Source: SZUA-584 sp964607965 (GTDB lineage Bacteria > Bacillota > Clostridia > Christensenellales > SZUA-584). Taken from it: DNA of 13,436 nt. The notes under the pieces were generated by a model. It saw only the letters and a list, made by a program, of their open reading frames with translations, was not told the DNA's origin and made no database searches. The stretch spans positions 1-13,436 of the forward strand of contig CAZSMH010000052.1 in the NCBI GenBank assembly GCA_964607965.1. The letters run 5' to 3'. Of this stretch, positions 8,293 to 13,436 are shown piece by piece (positions within the stretch are counted from its first letter, which is position 1; the number at the start of each line of letters is the position of its first letter). The position numbers were made by a program, and so were the translations under genes.

Positions 8293-8939
8293 TGCGGAAC
8301 CTCTCTTGTATCTCCTATAATATGGTCGGTTACCAGAAAACCCTCAAACCCAAGCTTTATACACGCCATGTCGTCGCGAACATCGTTGCCTATAAAGTAG
8401 CATTCGTCTGCACTAAGCCCGCTTACATCAAGTATCTCTTTAAAGTATTCCTGACTTGGTTTGCAATAATGCGAATTTTCATAATGCGAGATATATTCAA
8501 AATCGCCCGGAGAAAGCCCCGCCCATTCAATCCGTTTGCATGTAGCAAAGGGCGGAAAAAGCGGATTTGTTGCAAGTATTAGCCTATAACCTTTTCGCTT
8601 AAGCAGCATAACCGCGGATATTGCATCACCGCTAGGGTTAGCGCATGATTTTAAGTGTAAAAATTCTCTTGCATAGAATTTATCCGTCCAGTCTTTAACT
8701 TTAGCTAAATCCGCATTTGTTAGAGACCTGAGCGTTTCAAAAAAGACGTCGCGGTTTAATGCGCGGCCGTTGTTTGCCAGCATGGCATATACCGCTTTTC
8801 CGAAAGCTTTTTCACCGTTTTTCCCAAGTAATTTATATAAGCCGCTCTTTTTTATCTGTGTATAATAAGCATTAAGGAAACCCTCCATATCAAGAGGAAG
8901 CAAAGTGCCGTCCAGATCAAAGAATACGGCTTTTCTCAT
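8232..8939 (-). CDS. HAD-superfamily hydrolase (phosphatase-like)
   Basis: A 235-residue cytoplasmic protein with all four HAD motifs: DLDGT with nucleophile D8 and acid/base D10, ATN (123-125), K160 in CKPSQEYF and GNDVRDDM (184-191). A helical C1-type cap lies between motifs I and II (about 17-100). The family are mostly small-molecule phosphatases; the substrate here cannot be told. The start at 8939 is chosen over an upstream in-frame ATG at 8999 because AAGGAG lies six bases before it, the protein then begins MRKAVFFDLDGT as usual, and the ATG overlaps the glmU stop as ATGA. It occupies the operon position where Bacillus and many Clostridia carry prs. A link to sugar-phosphate or nucleotide metabolism is only a guess. 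Confidence 0.9.
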   Translation of the reverse strand: MRKAVFFDLDGTLLPLDMEGFLNAYYTQIKKSGLYKLLGKNGEKAFGKAVYAMLANNGRALNRDVFFETLRSLTNADLAKVKDWTDKFYAREFLHLKSCANPSGDAISAVMLLKRKGYRLILATNPLFPPFATCKRIEWAGLSPGDFEYISHYENSHYCKPSQEYFKEILDVSGLSADECYFIGNDVRDDMACIKLGFEGFLVTDHIIGDTREVPQCKKGDYSAFLSFTESLPPV

Positions 8940-10303
8940 TCCTCTCTCCTTCTTTTTGCCCAGCCGGATATAATTCTTTGCCTGGAGCGCGCCACGCACA
9001 GCGAATCCGGTTCAACATCAGCTGTTACTGTGGAACCCGCGGCAACGTATGCCCCGTCTCCGACAGTTACCGGTGCTACAAGGTTTACATTGCAGCCGAC
9101 AAATGAGTTTTTGCCTACGATAGTCTTACTCTTCTTTTTCCCGTCATAATTGACAAAAACGACTCCGCACCCTATGTTTGATTTTTCACCTATCTCACCG
9201 TCGCCTATGTACGATAAGTGAGAAACCTTCGCGCCGTCCATAATCTGCGAGTTCTTAACTTCAACAAAATCTCCTACGCGGCATCCGTTGCCTATAATGC
9301 TTTTGGGGCGAAGATAAGCGTAAGGCCCTATTGTAGAATTTTCTCCAACGCTGGACTGCAGTATGACGGAGTTCTGAACAGTTGTTCCGCGTCCTATTGT
9401 ACTGTCGCAGATACGGCTGCCCGGATATAAAACAGCGCCTTCTTTTATTTGAGTTGCTCCCTCAAGTGTAACGCCGGGATAAATAACAGCATCCTGCCCG
9501 ACGGTTACATTCGCATCAATATAAGTATTGTCCGGGTCTATAATAGTAACGCCGCTCATCATAAGTTCATTGTTAATACGTTTCCGCAAGATCTTCGCTG
9601 CTTCTGAAAGCTGCACCCTGTCATTAACGCCCAGGCCTTCGCTGCTGTCTTCTAAAACCAAAGCTCCAATCCGATGCCCTTTGCCAGCCAGATATTCGAT
9701 GCAGTCTGTCAGATAATATTCATGCTGTGAATTTACATTATTGATATTGCTTAGCGCTTCAAGCAGCAACGGTATGCTAAAGCAATATACTGATAGGTTA
9801 ACCTCTTTTATTCTTTTCTGCTCATCAGTTGCATCATTGTGTTCCACAATACGCACAACGCCATTATCGTTTCTAAGTATACGCCCGTATCCTGAAGGAT
9901 TCTCCGCAACGGTTGAAAGCAGGCATGCCCCAAGCTTCTCACCCATTGCCTTTTGTGCCAGCGATTTTAACGTCTCTATACGGATAAGCGGCATATCTCC
10001 TGCTACTACTATTGCATATCCAGTGCCTGTAAGGTATTCTTTTGCAGCCATAACCGCATGGCCTGAGCCCATAGGCTTTTGCTGAACAGCATATAAAACG
10101 CGGTCAGCAAATGACGAGGTGAATTTTTCAGTATCCGCGCCGATAACCAGTACCGGCTTTCTTTCCGTTGCCTGTGCGGCAGAGTCAATAACCCATTCGC
10201 AAAGCGCCTTGCCCGCCAGCCGGTGCAGGGTTTTTGGAAGCGGGGATTTCATTCTTTTTCCTTCTCCGGCCGCAAGTATTATTGCTATACAATTTTTTTC
10301 CAT
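8936..10303 (-). CDS. glmU: Bifunctional UDP-GlcNAc pyrophosphorylase / glucosamine-1-phosphate acetyltransferase
   Basis: Catalyses the last two steps to UDP-N-acetylglucosamine, the precursor of peptidoglycan and other wall polymers. The 455-residue length matches the family. The N-terminal uridylyltransferase domain (about 1-228) shows LAAGEGKRMKS...PK (10-24), metal-binding D103 in AGDMPL, YGR (139-141) and N227 in GVND. A linker helix leads to the left-handed beta-helix acetyltransferase domain (about 250-455), with its hexapeptide repeats, R332 in YLRP, catalytic H362 in SHLSYIGD and NYDG (385-388). First gene of the operon: promoter at 10382-10410, GGAG eight bases before ATG. Its stop overlaps the HAD start by four bases (ATGA). 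Confidence 0.98.
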   Translation of the reverse strand: MEKNCIAIILAAGEGKRMKSPLPKTLHRLAGKALCEWVIDSAAQATERKPVLVIGADTEKFTSSFADRVLYAVQQKPMGSGHAVMAAKEYLTGTGYAIVVAGDMPLIRIETLKSLAQKAMGEKLGACLLSTVAENPSGYGRILRNDNGVVRIVEHNDATDEQKRIKEVNLSVYCFSIPLLLEALSNINNVNSQHEYYLTDCIEYLAGKGHRIGALVLEDSSEGLGVNDRVQLSEAAKILRKRINNELMMSGVTIIDPDNTYIDANVTVGQDAVIYPGVTLEGATQIKEGAVLYPGSRICDSTIGRGTTVQNSVILQSSVGENSTIGPYAYLRPKSIIGNGCRVGDFVEVKNSQIMDGAKVSHLSYIGDGEIGEKSNIGCGVVFVNYDGKKKSKTIVGKNSFVGCNVNLVAPVTVGDGAYVAAGSTVTADVEPDSLCVARSRQRIISGWAKRRREE

Positions 10304-10381
10304 AAGTTTTTCTCCAAAACAGTTTATTCCTGCAGATACAGGATGTTATACCAATATAGATATAGGTATTAAACATTATAG

Positions 10382-10410
10382 ATATTAGTAGATTATTTTA
10401 TGCGTGTCAA
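10382..10410 (-). promoter_or_regulatory. Predicted promoter of the glmU-HAD-pth-mfd operon
   Basis: On the minus strand a perfect TTGACA (-35, 10410-10405) is followed by 17 bases and TAATAT (-10, 10387-10382). A perfect TATAAT also lies at 10380-10375 but with a 24-base spacing. The promoter sits just after the pfkA terminator, and no other promoter-like site is evident between the four genes, so they are probably one transcript. Confidence 0.6.
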
Positions 10411-10423
10411 CGAGCATAAAGAA

Positions 10424-10461
10424 AAATTACAATTAAGCGGCATGGTCTGACCATACCGCTT
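10424..10461 (-). terminator. Intrinsic terminator of pfkA
   Basis: Minus-strand sequence after the pfkA stop forms a 12-bp stem (10461-10450 with 10446-10435, one T-G wobble) closed by the three-base loop CAG and followed by a T-rich tail ending in TTTTT. On the plus strand the wobble becomes a C-A mismatch. That strand is also followed by ATTATTTTT, but no plus-strand gene ends here. Confidence 0.85.
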
Positions 10462-10483
10462 ATTATTTTTCCATAAGATGCAA

Positions 10484-11542
10484 TCATGCCTCTCCGTAGC
10501 TTAAACCTATATCCCGTCCTACTTTAAGCAGTTCGTCGTCAAGAGGTATCGTTTTTGTTTTGCCCGCAACGTCCTTCACTAGATTGGAAGTAATCTGTCC
10601 GTTAACTACAGCCACAGAGTGGCCGAACTGACGGTTTTTTATAAGCTTGGCAGCATACACTCCCATTTGTGTAGCCAGAACCCTGTCATACGGACACGGT
10701 GCACCGCCCCGCTGGTAATGACCGGGAACAACCACACGAGTGTCTATATCAATTACCTTTGAAAGATCATCGGCCAGCTTGTAGCCTATTGAATAATGCT
10801 GGCCTTTAAACACCTTGCCTTCTTCGTCCGTTACGCTGCGGGCACCCTCTGCAACCGCGATTATAGAAAAGTGTTTTCCGCTTTCGTAACGATCATTTAT
10901 TACGTTGGCAACGGCTTCTATATTATACGGTATCTCCGGCAGCAGTATTACATCGGCGCCTCCGGCTATGCCTGCGCTGAGAGTCAGCCAGCCAGCAGTG
11001 TTGCCCATAAGTTCTACTATCATAACACGCGAGTGAGAGTGTGCGGTTGTGTGAACCTTGTCTATTACATCCGTGGCAATATCCACCGCGCTTTGAAAAC
11101 CAAAAGTTACATCTGTGCCGTAAATATCATTGTCTATCGTTTTAGGAAGGCTGATGATATTAAGGCCGTGCAAAGCAAGGTCCCCTGCCATCGCGTGAGT
11201 TCCGTTTCCTCCAAGCGTCACGAGGCAATCCAACCCCATCTTTTCATAGTTTTTAGACATGGCCTTAAACGTGTCCAGAAACTTACCCGTGCATTGGCCT
11301 GCAGTTGTGCCGCGTTGACGTGATGTTCCGAGTATTGTGCCGCCCCTGGTCAGTATGCCCGAGAACTCTTCTCTTTTCATTATGCGGTAATCCCCGTCTA
11401 TAAGACCGCTAAAGCCGTCCATTATGCCTATTATTTCAGCATCTTCAAACATCTGATACGAGGCTTTGGCAACACCTCTTATTGCGGCATTAAGCCCGGG
11501 ACAGTCTCCTCCGCTGGTAAGTATTCCAATGCGTCTTGCCAT
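10484..11542 (-). CDS. pfkA: 6-phosphofructokinase, probably ATP-dependent
   Basis: Glycolytic enzyme that phosphorylates fructose 6-phosphate to fructose 1,6-bisphosphate. The 352-residue protein shows TSGGDCPGLNA (9-19), GTSRQRG (72-78), GGNGT (111-115), PKTIDND (133-139, catalytic Asp at 137), the MGNTAGW substrate motif and PGHYQRGG. The position equal to E. coli G104 is Gly (G114), which points to ATP, while the position equal to G124 is Lys (K134), as in pyrophosphate-using enzymes. This Gly/Lys pair is known from ATP-dependent group III (Streptomyces-type) enzymes. The Asp of the usual GGDGS is Asn here. GGAGG lies eight bases before the ATG. The gene is monocistronic, with its own promoter, leader palindrome and terminator. 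Allosteric behaviour cannot be predicted from sequence. Confidence 0.96.
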   Translation of the reverse strand: MARRIGILTSGGDCPGLNAAIRGVAKASYQMFEDAEIIGIMDGFSGLIDGDYRIMKREEFSGILTRGGTILGTSRQRGTTAGQCTGKFLDTFKAMSKNYEKMGLDCLVTLGGNGTHAMAGDLALHGLNIISLPKTIDNDIYGTDVTFGFQSAVDIATDVIDKVHTTAHSHSRVMIVELMGNTAGWLTLSAGIAGGADVILLPEIPYNIEAVANVINDRYESGKHFSIIAVAEGARSVTDEEGKVFKGQHYSIGYKLADDLSKVIDIDTRVVVPGHYQRGGAPCPYDRVLATQMGVYAAKLIKNRQFGHSVAVVNGQITSNLVKDVAGKTKTIPLDDELLKVGRDIGLSYGEA

Positions 11543-11560
11543 TTTCTAAACCTCCGTAGC

Positions 11561-11579
11561 ATCAATAATTATTATTGAT
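11561..11579. promoter_or_regulatory. Perfect palindrome in the pfkA leader, operator candidate
   Basis: ATCAATAAT-T-ATTATTGAT is a perfect 9-1-9 inverted repeat. It lies between the predicted pfkA -10 box (11592-11597) and the ribosome binding site (11551-11555), at about +6 to +24 of the transcript. A repressor bound here would block transcription. As RNA it would form only a weak A-U stem, so a DNA operator is the more natural reading. No regulator gene is nearby. Confidence 0.5.
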
Positions 11580-11591
11580 TCATTACCAATC

Positions 11592-11620
11592 AGTATACAC
11601 CAACGCCTTTTGGCTTTCAA
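11592..11620 (-). promoter_or_regulatory. Predicted sigma-A promoter of pfkA
   Basis: On the minus strand TTGAAA (11620-11615), a 17-base spacer and TATACT (11597-11592). Transcription would start near 11585, about 43 bases before the ATG. Confidence 0.7.
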
Positions 11621-11679
11621 CAATCCGGCAATAAAGTTCTGCTTTGTTGCAGCATTGGTTAAAACGGCGTATTTTATGC

Positions 11680-11708
11680 TTGAATTACATACGCAAATCA
11701 TTTATAAT
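11680..11708 (+). promoter_or_regulatory. Predicted promoter of the tRNA-Ser / tRNA-Ala pair
   Basis: TTGAAT (11680-11685), exactly 17 bases, then a perfect TATAAT (11703-11708). It lies 56 bases before tRNA-Ser and is divergent from the pfkA promoter. Confidence 0.7.
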
Positions 11709-11764
11709 TGGTTTCCGTAACAGCCATAAAGGTCGGATGAGAGGACAGACACATTCAAACCCGC

Positions 11765-11855
11765 GGAGGAGTATCGAAGTGGTCATAACGGGGCGCACTC
11801 GAAATGCGTTTGTCGGGGAACCGGCACGTGGGTTCGAATCCCACCTCCTCCGCCA
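11765..11855 (+). tRNA. tRNA-Ser(CGA)
   Basis: A class II tRNA of 91 bases with a long variable arm. The acceptor GGAGGAG pairs with CTCCTCC, followed by discriminator G and an encoded CCA (11853-11855). The anticodon loop CTCGAAA gives anticodon CGA, which reads the serine codon TCG. The T-arm GTGGG-TTCGAAT-CCCAC is perfect. It is separated from the next tRNA by five bases. Confidence 0.97.
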
Positions 11856-11860
11856 TATAT

Positions 11861-11936
11861 GGGGCATTGGCTCAGCTGGTAGAGCGCTGCGTTCGCAATG
11901 CAGAGGTCAGCGGTTCGATCCCGCTATGCTCCACCA
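11861..11936 (+). tRNA. tRNA-Ala(CGC)
   Basis: A 76-base tRNA with acceptor GGGGCAT/ATGCTCC, discriminator A and encoded CCA (11934-11936). The loop TTCGCAA gives anticodon CGC for the alanine codon GCG. The T-arm AGCGG-TTCGATC-CCGCT is perfect. Together with tRNA-Ser(CGA) it forms a pair of isoacceptors for G-ending codons. A serine recombinase remnant lies immediately downstream on the other strand, so the 3' flank was probably the edge of an inserted element. Confidence 0.97.
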
Positions 11937-11937
11937 T

Positions 11938-12069
11938 AGTAGTATTAGGCGAACACAAATCGCCTAACGGCAAAGTAGTTTGACTATCCTGTACAATGTA
12001 CAAGATAGTCATTTTATCTTCATAGAGGTCTATTCTCCTAATAAAAGTATCGACCAAATCCAGCTGAGG
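11938..12069 (-). pseudogene. C-terminal remnant of a large serine recombinase
   Basis: An open minus-strand frame reads LDLVDTFIRRIDLYEDKM, then TILYIVQDSQTTLPL. This resembles the C-terminal end of large serine site-specific recombinases of Firmicute integrative elements, where a pattern like LVDTFINSIYLYDDKI...YKDGT is typical. Only about 30-40 codons remain. A TGA at 12072-12070 closes the frame upstream, and no catalytic Ser domain is present. Downstream the frame simply runs on, antisense, through tRNA-Ala to 11872, so no proper stop is kept next to the homology. I read this as the scar of an element next to the tRNA genes. The family call rests on remembered sequence patterns over a short stretch. 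Confidence 0.55.
11982..12018 (+). terminator. Terminator-like hairpin after the tRNA pair
   Basis: GACTATC (11982-11988) pairs with GATAGTC (12004-12010), then a C-A mismatch, then TGTAC/GTACA around an AAT loop. The sequence ATTTTATCTT follows. It is well placed to end the tRNA transcript. The same bases form part of the recombinase remnant on the minus strand, so the hairpin may have been brought in with that element. Confidence 0.5.
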
Positions 12070-12209
12070 TCATTGAGGATTTAGCCAGAACAATCCTCCC
12101 GTCCATACGTAAGTTTTTCGAAAGTGAAGAGGGGCAGCGGGAATTCACCGAATGGAAAGTACAGCAAGCGAGAAAGGAAACAGCAGAGAAAATTAATAAG
12201 AGCCGGTAG
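12045..12209 (+). pseudogene. 3' remnant of a small accessory ORF of a mobile element
   Basis: A plus-strand frame of 54 codons ending at TAG (12207-12209) reads RPNPAEVIEDLARTILPS, then IRKFFESEEGQREFTEW, and a charged KVQQARKE tail. It has no start codon and begins right after a TAA at 12042. The composition and the ESEEGQREFxEWK pattern recall short uncharacterised proteins I associate with recombinase genes in gut Clostridia integrative elements, but I cannot name a family with certainty. Its 5' end meets the 5'-truncated recombinase remnant on the opposite strand, so both genes have lost their beginnings at the same point. That suggests a single internal deletion joining the two ends of an element. 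Confidence 0.45.
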
Positions 12210-12223
12210 CAAAAAGCGGAGTA

Positions 12224-12268
12224 GGAGAGCCGATTGTCTCAACCGTCGGCTCTCCAATATTCTTTTCT
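12224..12268 (+). terminator. Intrinsic terminator
   Basis: GGAGAGCCGA (12224-12233) pairs perfectly with TCGGCTCTCC (12246-12255), followed by AATATTCTTTTC. It lies 15 bases after the stop of the small ORF remnant, so it most likely ended that gene's transcript in the original element. Confidence 0.7.
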
Positions 12269-12396
12269 AATGCGCAAGGCATGTCCTGATTGCTGCAGTG
12301 AAGGCAAGGGAATCATTTACAACATAGGCCTTTGGCTAGTATGACTTATCGGCGGAGATTGAAATCCGCACTGCAATCCGAATAGCAGAATTTGAA

Positions 12397-12406
12397 NNNN
12401 NNNNNN
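12397..12406. other. Assembly gap (ten Ns)
   Basis: Ten consecutive Ns mark a scaffold join of unknown true length. The 125 bases before it (12270-12396) hold nothing I recognise. The gap removes part of the promoter region of the Mrr-like gene, and the order of the two contigs depends on the assembler. Confidence 0.99.
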
Positions 12407-12423
12407 CAATTTTCAGACAAGAG

Positions 12424-12432
12424 TGTTATAAT
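12424..12432 (+). promoter_or_regulatory. Extended -10 promoter element of the Mrr-like gene
   Basis: TGTTATAAT is a perfect TGn-TATAAT extended -10 box. A -35 box with 17-base spacing would fall at 12404-12409, half inside the N gap, so it cannot be judged. Transcription would begin about 45 bases before the ATG. Confidence 0.6.
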
Positions 12433-12483
12433 ATATTCAAAGGACAGCATGATCAGATGAAATATTACGTTTGAGGTGTTCAC

Positions 12484-13056
12484 ATGGCTATTCCCAAGTA
12501 CTATGAAATGTATAAACCATTCTTGCTTTGTCTAAAAGAAGGTCTGCCTACCTCAACGAAAGGTGTTAGAGAATTTATAGCTAATGTAATGGGTGTATCT
12601 TCTGAAGAACGAAAAGAAATGTTGCCGAGCGGAAAGCAGGCCATTTTTGATAACCGAGTAGGATGGGCTAGGACATACTTGGACAAGGCTGGCCTTATTA
12701 TGAGCAAGTCGCGAGGTGTATACCAAATAACTGATGAAGGAAAACGTGTTTTGTCAGATAACCCCGATATAATTAATGATGAATATCTTAATAGGTACCC
12801 GTCTTTTCAAGCGTTCAAAAATCCAGAATCTAATTCTGACAATGCACCGGAAAATCAATTACTTAACGATACTCCACAAGATATTATCGACAAAGCATTC
12901 TCACAAATCAATTCGAATTTACCTGATGAAATACTTGCTGAAATCATGAGACAAACACCGGATTTTTTTGAGCGGCTGGTTGTATCTCTATTAGAAAAAA
13001 TGGGGTTACGGGGGTTCGCTAAAGAATGCCGGTATGGTAACTGGTCAAACTGGTGA
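12484..13056 (+). pseudogene. mrr: Mrr-like type IV restriction endonuclease, N-terminal part (frameshifted)
   Basis: The first 175 or so residues match the Mrr N-terminal winged-helix DNA-binding domain and linker. MAIPKYYEMYKPFLL corresponds to MTVPTYDKFIEPVLR of E. coli Mrr, NRVGWARTYLDKAGL to NRAGWAHDRLKRAGL, and TPDFFERLVVSLLEKMG to SPSRFEVIVLDVLHRLG. At about 13000 the frame is lost, and the last 16 residues (RGFAKECRYGNWSNW) are out-of-frame. Removing one base in GGGGTTACGGGGG (13002-13014) restores MGYGGSLKNAGMVTGQTGD and joins the next frame, giving 304 residues, the same as E. coli Mrr. ATG has GAGGTG five bases upstream. Mrr enzymes cut methylated foreign DNA. This half alone would bind DNA at most. 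Confidence 0.85.
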
Positions 13057-13399
13057 TGAGGGTATTGATGGGATTATCAAGGAAGATAAGTTGGGATTCA
13101 ACCTCATATATATTCAAGCCAAGCGATGGGACATTGAAAAAAGTATTGGTCGCCCTGAAATACAAAAATTCGTTGGTGCCTTGGCTGGGCAGGGAGCTAC
13201 TAAGGGGTTGTTTATTACAAGTGCAAAATTTTCAAAAGAAGCAATAGCGTATGCAGATAAACAACATACAACAAAGATAGTTTTAGTTGATGGCTCGATG
13301 CTTACAAAGCTAATGATTGAGTATAATCTTGGTGTTTCCGTCGATTCATCTTATGAGATTAAAAAGATTGATACAGACTTTTTTTCTGATCAAGAATAG
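13034..13399 (+). pseudogene. mrr: Mrr-like type IV restriction endonuclease, C-terminal catalytic part (frameshifted)
   Basis: This frame carries the Mrr catalytic domain: TGDEGIDG with the first acidic residue (D12 of this frame), then IYIQAKRW with the QxK active-site pair (Q28, K30), then GRPEIQKFVGALAGQGA, GLFITSAKFS and VLVDGSMLTKLMIEYNLGV. All of these align with E. coli Mrr in order. The ATG at 13034 is an internal Met codon of the original gene and has no good ribosome binding site, so independent translation is unlikely. The stop at 13397-13399 matches the normal end of the family. The last 37 bases of the window show nothing. A sequencing or assembly error is a real alternative to a true mutation, since every catalytic residue is kept. 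Confidence 0.85.
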
Positions 13400-13436
13400 A
13401 TTATATAACATCAAATTGTGAGAAAACTCTAATTCT

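Noticed and set aside
8940..8999. Longer HAD protein beginning at the ATG at 8999
   Set aside because: It would add 20 residues inside glmU before the conserved MRKAVFFDLDGT start, while the ATG at 8939 has an ideal ribosome binding site and the ATGA overlap.
11945..11967. Perfect 8-bp inverted repeat TTAGGCGA/TCGCCTAA just after tRNA-Ala
   Set aside because: No T-run follows, so it is not a terminator by itself. It could be part of an attachment site, but no second copy is visible in the window.
12270..12344. Short ORF of 24 codons starting MRKACPDCCSEGKG with a Cys-rich motif
   Set aside because: No ribosome binding site, very short, no recognised family, and it lies in decayed element DNA next to a gap.
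12990..13015. Programmed ribosomal frameshift in mrr
   Set aside because: A +1 shift is needed and there is no known +1 shift signal (no slippery codon with a stop or rare codon at the site). Mrr genes are not known to use frameshifting.
1..13436. CRISPR arrays, toxin-antitoxin pairs, phage genes, retron-like elements
   Set aside because: No regularly spaced repeats, no reverse transcriptase, no paired small ORFs and no phage structural genes were seen on either strand.

Overview
The window looks like a metagenome-derived chromosomal scaffold from a Clostridia-type Firmicute. The evidence is: moderate GC content, CCA encoded in both complete tRNA genes, strong GGAGG-type ribosome binding sites, TTG as a start codon, sigma-A-like promoters, a glmU-(HAD)-pth-mfd gene order close to the Bacillus/Clostridium glmU-prs-pth-mfd cluster, and a GEMM-I (c-di-GMP-I) riboswitch. 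A run of ten Ns at 12397-12406 is a scaffold gap, so linkage of the right-hand 1 kb (an Mrr-like gene) to the rest is not proven.

Layout. 1-51: 5' part of a tRNA-Ala(GGC), minus strand, cut by the window edge. 149-1855: proS (prolyl-tRNA synthetase), minus strand, with a good promoter. 1929-2455: a long divergent intergenic region whose right part holds a c-di-GMP-I riboswitch aptamer and a following hairpin. 2456-4210: a plus-strand membrane protein with an extracytoplasmic sensor region, a degenerate GGDEF domain and an intact HD-GYP phosphodiesterase domain. 4245-10303: a minus-strand operon glmU > HAD hydrolase > pth > mfd with overlapping or near-abutting genes, transcribed from a promoter near 10382-10410. 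10484-11542: pfkA (phosphofructokinase), minus strand, a single gene with its own promoter, a perfect 9-1-9 palindrome in the 5' leader and a strong terminator. 11765-11936: tRNA-Ser(CGA) and tRNA-Ala(CGC), plus strand, with a near-consensus promoter and a terminator-like hairpin. 11938-12396: a scar of mobile DNA: the C-terminal end of a large serine recombinase (minus) abutting the C-terminal end of a small accessory ORF (plus), then a terminator. 12407-13436: a separate contig with an Mrr-like type IV restriction endonuclease gene broken by a one-base frameshift.

How the genes work together. Most of the window is housekeeping: tRNA charging, UDP-GlcNAc synthesis for the cell wall, peptidyl-tRNA recycling, transcription-coupled repair and glycolysis. 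The clearest regulatory circuit is the c-di-GMP riboswitch placed directly before a gene whose product probably degrades c-di-GMP, which would be a feedback loop. The accessory part lies to the right of the tRNA pair, where a decayed integrative element and a broken restriction gene meet. I found no CRISPR array, no complete mobile element and no convincingly new multi-gene system.
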